Assembly: GCA_964606055.1 (NCBI GenBank) | Contig: CAZSFA010000100.1 | Span: forward strand, 1 to 10,657 | DNA from: Roseitalea sp964606055 | GTDB lineage: Bacteria; Pseudomonadota; Alphaproteobacteria; Rhizobiales; Rhizobiaceae | Direction of reading: 5' to 3' | Length of the DNA stretch: 10,657 nucleotides | Part shown: positions 6,758 to 10,657 of the stretch, piece by piece | Layout: every line of letters starts with the position of its first letter | Numbering within the stretch: the first letter of the stretch is position 1 | The notes under the pieces: model-generated | The model's database searches: none | Seen by the model: only the letters and a program-made list of their open reading frames with translations | Told to the model about the DNA's origin: nothing | Program-made: the position numbers and the translations under genes

Positions 6758-8037
6758 ACGGCTTCCTGATCGCCGCTCCGCATTCGGGCAGCGGCAAGAC
6801 CGTGGTCACGCTGGGCCTCTTGCGGGCGCTTGGCGCATCGGGCGTTGAAGTCGCGCCAGCCAAGGCCGGACCGGATTACATCGACCCGGCCTTTCATACC
6901 GCGGCGAGCGGTGAAACCTGCCTCAACCTTGATCCATGGGCGATGCGGCCGGGCCTTTTGCGCGCGCTCGCCGAGACCCATGGCCGCGACCGGCTGCTGG
7001 TCGTCGAGGCGATGATGGGGCTGCATGACGGCGCCGCCGACGGGAGCGGCAGCGCCGCCGATCTGGCCGCATTGCTCGGCCTGCCGGTGGTGTTCGTGGT
7101 TGATGCCTCGCGAATGGCGCAGTCGGTTGCGGCGCTGGTTGCCGGCTATCGCGATCATCGTGCCGATGTGCCGATTGCCGGCGTCATTCTCAACCGCGTG
7201 GGCAGCGCGCGACACGAGGCGATGCTGCGCGCGGCGCTTGGCGAGACGGCGGTTCTCGGCGTGGTACCAAACGATGCAGACCTTGCCCTGCCTTCGCGGC
7301 ATCTGGGTCTGGTTCAGGCGGGCGAGCATGGCGCACTCGAATCGTTCATCGATCATGCCGGCCGGGTCATGCGGCGGCACTGCGACCTGCCCGCGATCGG
7401 AGGGCTGACGATCGGGCAGTCCCTTGTCGATGCGGGGTCGCCTTCATTGTTGCCGCCGCTCGGCCAGCGCGTGGCCGTTGCGCGCGATGTCGCATTCGCC
7501 TTCGCCTATCCGCATCTGCTCGATGGTTGGCGGGCGCAGGGTGCGGAACTGTCCTTCTTCTCGCCGCTGGCCGATGAAGCGCCCGCGCCCGACGCCGACG
7601 CCGTGTTCCTGCCCGGCGGGTATCCCGAACTCCATGCGGGCGCCATCGCCGCCGCCAACACGTTCCGCGCCGGCATGACGGCCGCGCGCGACCGGGGCGC
7701 GGCGATCTATGGCGAGTGCGGAGGCTACATAGTGCTCGGCCAAACACTGACCGATGGCGATGGCGCAGCGCACGCCATGCTCGGCCTATTGCCGGTGGAA
7801 ACCAGTTTTGCGGCGCGCAAGCGTCATCTGGGCTACCGCCGGCTCGCGCCGCTGGCCGCCAGCCCGTGGCCGATGCCGCTGACCGCGCACGAGTTCCACT
7901 ATGCATCCATCGTTCGCGAAGGGACGGGAGAGGCTCTTTTTGCGGCGCGCGATGCGCTGGGTGCCGATCTGGGGCAGTATGGGCGGCGAGTCGGCGCCGT
8001 GAGCGGATCGTGGTGCCATGTGATCGACCGGGCATAG
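6754..8037 (+). CDS. cobB: Hydrogenobyrinic/cobyrinic acid a,c-diamide synthase
   Basis: CobB (CbiA family) amidates the a and c carboxylates of the corrin ring using ATP and glutamine. The substrate is hydrogenobyrinic acid in the aerobic route and cobyrinic acid in the anaerobic route; the sequence alone does not say which. The 427-residue protein has an N-terminal dethiobiotin-synthetase-like ATPase domain with P-loop HSGSGKT (10-16), KAGPDYIDPAFH (37-48), NLDPWAM (58-64) and VEAMMGLHDG (84-93). The C-terminal triad-type glutamine amidotransferase domain has FLPGGYPELHA, nucleophile Cys322 in YGECGGY, and a His in AHEFHY (His379/His382). Length fits the family (about 430-460). The ATG at 6754 overlaps the cobA stop as ATGA and places the P-loop at the usual distance; no distinct Shine-Dalgarno is seen, so coupling to cobA is likely. 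cobC follows after nine bases. Confidence 0.95.
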   Translation: MNGFLIAAPHSGSGKTVVTLGLLRALGASGVEVAPAKAGPDYIDPAFHTAASGETCLNLDPWAMRPGLLRALAETHGRDRLLVVEAMMGLHDGAADGSGSAADLAALLGLPVVFVVDASRMAQSVAALVAGYRDHRADVPIAGVILNRVGSARHEAMLRAALGETAVLGVVPNDADLALPSRHLGLVQAGEHGALESFIDHAGRVMRRHCDLPAIGGLTIGQSLVDAGSPSLLPPLGQRVAVARDVAFAFAYPHLLDGWRAQGAELSFFSPLADEAPAPDADAVFLPGGYPELHAGAIAAANTFRAGMTAARDRGAAIYGECGGYIVLGQTLTDGDGAAHAMLGLLPVETSFAARKRHLGYRRLAPLAASPWPMPLTAHEFHYASIVREGTGEALFAARDALGADLGQYGRRVGAVSGSWCHVIDRA

Positions 8038-8046
8038 GGCCAACCG

Positions 8047-9051
8047 ATGCGCAACCTGCCACGTCATGGCGGCGGACTGGACGCCGCGATCGTCGAACAT
8101 GGCGGCGCGCGCGAGGACTGGTTGGACCTTTCGACCGGCATCAACCCGCATGCCTGGCCGGTGCCGCCGATCCCGGCCGAGGTGTGGCATCGCCTGCCCG
8201 AGCAGAGCCTTGAGGACTATGCGCTCGACGCGGCGCGCGTTTACTACGGCGTGCCCGAAGGGGCCGCGATCATCGCCGCGCCGGGCACGCAGGCGATCAT
8301 CCAGCGGCTGCCGCAATGGGTGGGGCTGAACCGGCGGATCGGCATTGTCGAGCCGACCTACAACGAGTTCGAGCGCTGTCTTGCGACGCGCGACCGGATT
8401 GTCGGGCGGTTGCGCGACATTCCAAAGCCCGAGGACGGGTTTGACTGCGTCGTCATCGGCAACCCGAACAATCCGGACGGGCGCTACGTGGGCGAAGGCC
8501 ATGACCAGACCGCCATCGACGCGATACGGGCGCAAAATGGACTGGTGATCGCGGACGAAGCCTTTGCCGATGTCGCGCCGGAGGCCTCGCTCGTGCCGCA
8601 GACCGGGCCGGACGGGCTGCTCGTCCTGCGCTCATTCGGCAAGTTCTTCGGCCTTGCCGGCATTCGGCTCGGTTTTGCCATCGGGCCGCCCCGTGATGTG
8701 ACGCGGTTGAAGGCCCTGCTCGGGCCGTGGGCGGCGCCGGGACCGGCGCTGTTCATCGCCGGGCGCGCCATGCGCGACATCGCATGGATCGCCGAAACGC
8801 GTACCCGGCTGGTGCGCGATCGCATGCGACTGGCGAGCCTGCTTGCGAGCCACGGCCTTCAGACCATCGGCGGCACGGACCTGTTTGTCCTTGTCGCGCA
8901 TGATCGCGCGCCGGCCATCCACGAAGCGCTCGCCCGCGCCCACATCCTGACGCGCGCCTTCGCCGAGGATGCGTGCTGGCTGCGTTTCGGCCTGCCGGCG
9001 GACGAGGCGGCGCTGGGCCGGCTCGATGCGGCGCTTGCCAACGCGGTCTGA
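8047..9051 (+). CDS. cobC: L-threonine-O-3-phosphate decarboxylase (PLP aminotransferase fold)
   Basis: CobC in the Pseudomonas denitrificans naming is the counterpart of Salmonella CobD, not of Salmonella CobC, which is a phosphatase. It decarboxylates L-threonine phosphate to (R)-1-amino-2-propanol phosphate, the linker that joins the corrin ring to the nucleotide loop. The 334-residue protein shows a fold-type I PLP enzyme: DLSTGINPHAWP near the N-terminus (27-38), GTQAIIQ (80-86) at the phosphate-binding turn, NPNNPDGR (139-146), DEAFAD (170-175) whose Asp170 should contact the PLP ring nitrogen, and SFGKFFGLAGIRLGF (196-210) with Lys199 as the Schiff-base lysine. It starts nine bases after cobB; a short AGGG overlapping the cobB stop (8036-8039) may serve as ribosome binding site. 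The adjacent cobD encodes the enzyme that uses its product, which supports the assignment over a histidinol-phosphate aminotransferase. Confidence 0.94.
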   Translation: MRNLPRHGGGLDAAIVEHGGAREDWLDLSTGINPHAWPVPPIPAEVWHRLPEQSLEDYALDAARVYYGVPEGAAIIAAPGTQAIIQRLPQWVGLNRRIGIVEPTYNEFERCLATRDRIVGRLRDIPKPEDGFDCVVIGNPNNPDGRYVGEGHDQTAIDAIRAQNGLVIADEAFADVAPEASLVPQTGPDGLLVLRSFGKFFGLAGIRLGFAIGPPRDVTRLKALLGPWAAPGPALFIAGRAMRDIAWIAETRTRLVRDRMRLASLLASHGLQTIGGTDLFVLVAHDRAPAIHEALARAHILTRAFAEDACWLRFGLPADEAALGRLDAALANAV

Positions 9052-9072
9052 CCGACCCATCTGCGGGCGACC

Positions 9073-10035
9073 ATGGCTGAACACCTCGTCATCTTGCTTG
9101 TCGCGCTCTTGATCGACCGGTTCGTCGGTGATCCCGATTGGCTTTGGGGCCGCGTTCCGCATCCGGTGGTCGGCTTTGGCTGGCTGATCGGCGAGGCGGA
9201 CACGCGGCTGAACACGCCGGGCCGCAGCGAGACCGAGCGCGAGAAATGGGGCTTTGTCGCAATCGCGGGCCTGATGATCGGCGCGGTGATCGTGGGCGTG
9301 TTCCTCCATGATCTGTTCGCCGCGTTCGGCGGTCTTGGTCTTCTGGCCGAAGTGGTCATCGTCGCCGTCCTCCTGGCGCAGAAATCGCTTGCCGACCATG
9401 TGCACGCCGTCGCGGCGGGCCTGCGCGCCGAGGGGCTTGTCGGCGGCCGCAAGGCCGTGTCGCGGATCGTCGGGCGCGACCCCGAAACGCTGGACGAAGC
9501 GGGCGTCAGCCGCGCCGCGATCGAGAGCCTTGCGGAAAACGCGTCCGATGGCGTCGTCGCGCCGGCCTTCTGGTATGCGGTGTTCGGGTTGCCCGGATTG
9601 CTGGCCTACAAGCTGCTCAACACCGCCGACTCGATGATCGGCCACAAGACCGATACCCATCGCGCGTTCGGCAAGGCGGCGGCCCGGCTGGACGATCTCG
9701 CCAATTGGGTGCCTGCACGACTGACCGCGCTCCTCATTCTGCTGCCGACTGGCTGGGACAGTCTGCGCGCGCGTTGGGCGACCGTCGTCGGCGACGCGGG
9801 ACTGCACCGCTCGCCCAATGCCGGCTGGCCCGAATGCGCCATGGCCGTCGTCACGGGTCTGGCGCTCGGTGGCCCGCGCTCCTATGGCGAGGATCGCGCC
9901 GAGGAAGCCTTCATGAACGGCGAGGGGCGCATGGATGCCGATGCCGGCGACATCGACCGTGCGCTCGACGTCTTCTGGCGCGCGATGACGGGACTGGCGA
10001 TCGTCGTCGGGGTCCTCGCGCTCGTCGCTGCCTGA
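9073..10035 (+). CDS. cobD: Adenosylcobinamide-phosphate synthase, membrane protein
   Basis: CobD (CbiB family; cbiB in Salmonella naming) attaches aminopropanol phosphate to the f side chain of adenosylcobyric acid, giving adenosylcobinamide phosphate, at the inner membrane. The 320-residue protein opens with a hydrophobic helix (HLVILLVALLI) running into the conserved DRFVGDP, then HPVVGFG. A hydrophobic pair lies at about 62-104, around the segments VAIAGLMIGAVIVGVFL and LLAEVVIVAVLLA. The strongest signatures are SLAENASDGVVAPAFWY (152-168), YKLLNTADSMIGHKTDTHR (179-197) and LDDLANWVPARLTA, with a final hydrophobic helix at the C-terminus. It starts 21 bases after cobC with only a weak ribosome binding site. 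Its stop is one base from the stop of the opposing ABC ATPase gene. It is the last B12 gene in the window on this strand. Confidence 0.95.
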   Translation: MAEHLVILLVALLIDRFVGDPDWLWGRVPHPVVGFGWLIGEADTRLNTPGRSETEREKWGFVAIAGLMIGAVIVGVFLHDLFAAFGGLGLLAEVVIVAVLLAQKSLADHVHAVAAGLRAEGLVGGRKAVSRIVGRDPETLDEAGVSRAAIESLAENASDGVVAPAFWYAVFGLPGLLAYKLLNTADSMIGHKTDTHRAFGKAAARLDDLANWVPARLTALLILLPTGWDSLRARWATVVGDAGLHRSPNAGWPECAMAVVTGLALGGPRSYGEDRAEEAFMNGEGRMDADAGDIDRALDVFWRAMTGLAIVVGVLALVAA

Positions 10036-10036
10036 G

Positions 10037-10657
10037 TCATGACGGCCTTCCGGTGACCGGCAGCGGCCTTGCGCGGATGCCCACGCGCCGTTCGATGGCG
10101 CGATGCAGGTCGGGCGCGGCGGCGACAAGGCGTTGCGCCGCCTCGGTCTGCGGGTCATCGAGCACGTCGGCGGTCGCGCCGCGCTCGACGATCCGGCCAT
10201 GGTCCATGACCATCACCTCCTGCGTGATCGCGCGTGCCACCGTCAGGTCATGCGTGATGAACAGGTAGGCAAGGCCCAGTTCGTCGTTGAGCTTGGCGAA
10301 GAGATCGAGGATCTGCGCGCGGATCGACACATCCAGCGCCGAGACCGGTTCGTCGCAGACGACCAGCTTCGGCCGGGTGATGATCGCGCGCGCGATGGCC
10401 AGTCGCTGGCGTTGCCCGCCGGAGAACTCATGCGGATAGCGGAACATCGCTTCGCCCGGCATGCCCACCTCGTCGAGCGCGATCGCCACCCGGTCGCGGC
10501 GCTCTGACCGCGCAATCGGCGTCTCTTCCAGATGCAAGGGTTCGGCCACCAGGCGCTCGACCGTCTGGCGCGGATTGAACGAGCCGTAGGGGTCCTGAAA
10601 GACCACCTGCATCTCGCGGCGGGCCAGACGCAGATCGCGGTCATCGAGCGCCGATGT
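10037..10657 (-). CDS. Peptide-type ABC transporter ATP-binding protein, N-terminal part beyond window end
   Basis: The frame is open to the window end, so the start and the Walker A motif lie outside; 206 residues are visible. They begin with LRLARREMQVVFQDPYGSFN, which contains the Q-loop, and continue with the ABC signature FSGGQRQRLAIARA (from visible residue 78), Walker B LVVCDEPVSALD (98-109) and the H-loop in FITHD (His136). The combination FQDPYGSFNPR and SALDVSIRAQILDL is typical of the DppF/OppF/GsiA/YejF class that powers uptake of oligopeptides, nickel or glutathione. The ATG at 10610-10612 is internal, not the start. The piece could be a stand-alone DppF-like subunit or the second half of a two-domain YejF/GsiA-like ATPase; the window cannot tell. 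Substrate is unknown. It is not a BtuD-type B12 importer ATPase, so a role in cobalamin uptake is not indicated by the sequence. Confidence 0.9.
   Translation of the reverse strand, partial: TSALDDRDLRLARREMQVVFQDPYGSFNPRQTVERLVAEPLHLEETPIARSERRDRVAIALDEVGMPGEAMFRYPHEFSGGQRQRLAIARAIITRPKLVVCDEPVSALDVSIRAQILDLFAKLNDELGLAYLFITHDLTVARAITQEVMVMDHGRIVERGATADVLDDPQTEAAQRLVAAAPDLHRAIERRVGIRARPLPVTGRPS

Noticed and set aside
8038..8075. Bases resembling parts of a B12 box (AACCTGCC) at the start of cobC
   Set aside because: They are codons of the conserved N-terminus of cobC, the gap is only nine bases, and the rest of the riboswitch core is missing.
8632..10200. 522-codon open frame on the - strand across the end of cobC and all of cobD
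   Set aside because: It is antisense to two well-recognised genes, is rich in R, G, A and P with no domain motif, and is explained by the scarcity of stop codons in GC-rich DNA.
10037..10657. The ABC ATPase as a BtuD or CbiO cobalamin/cobalt transporter component
   Set aside because: The visible motifs (FQDPYGSFNPR, SALDVSIRAQILDL) belong to the oligopeptide DppF/OppF/YejF class; position next to cobD alone is not evidence for B12 or cobalt transport.

Overview
The window is almost wall-to-wall coding, GC-rich DNA (GC at wobble positions, frequent GATCG words). It carries a large part of a cobalamin (vitamin B12) biosynthesis locus. Gene content, the cobC/cobD neighbourhood and codon style point to an alphaproteobacterium, perhaps of the Hyphomicrobiales. 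That placement is an inference from gene type, not from a database match. There are no rRNA, tRNA, CRISPR, transposon or phage genes, and no non-coding stretch longer than 23 bases.

Layout. (1) Positions 1-4085, + strand: the 3' part of cobL (cut by the window start), then cobI, a cbiG-cobJ fusion and cobM. Each overlaps the next by 4 bases. (2) Positions 4075-5873, - strand: cbiD followed by cobK, also with a 4-base overlap; cobK meets cobM tail to tail with an 11-base overlap. (3) Positions 5897-10035, + strand: cobA, cobB, cobC and cobD, with cobA/cobB overlapping and the others 9-21 bases apart. Only 23 bases separate cobA from the divergent cbiD. (4) Positions 10037-10657, - strand: the C-terminal part of a peptide-type ABC transporter ATPase, cut by the window end and converging on cobD with a single base between the stop codons.

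Pathway. CobA makes precorrin-2 from uroporphyrinogen III. CobI methylates C-20. The CbiG-CobJ protein methylates C-17, contracts the ring and probably handles the lactone/two-carbon loss. CobM methylates C-11, CbiD C-1, CobK reduces the ring, and CobL methylates C-5 and C-15 and decarboxylates C-12. CobB amidates side chains a and c. CobC makes aminopropanol phosphate and CobD attaches it. Not present here: the C-12 methyl migration mutase (cobH/cbiC), cobalt insertion (cobNST or cbiK/cbiX), the monooxygenase cobG/cobZ, adenosylation (cobO), cobQ and the nucleotide-loop genes. The use of CbiD instead of CobF and of a full CbiG fused to CobJ makes the set a mix of 'aerobic' and 'anaerobic' style parts, so the oxygen dependence cannot be settled from the window.

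I see no previously undescribed system. The points most worth a second look are the extremely tight cbiD/cobA divergent start region with a shared TATA-like core, the CbiG-CobJ fusion with CbiD, and the inverted cbiD-cobK module whose ends overlap or nearly touch its neighbours.
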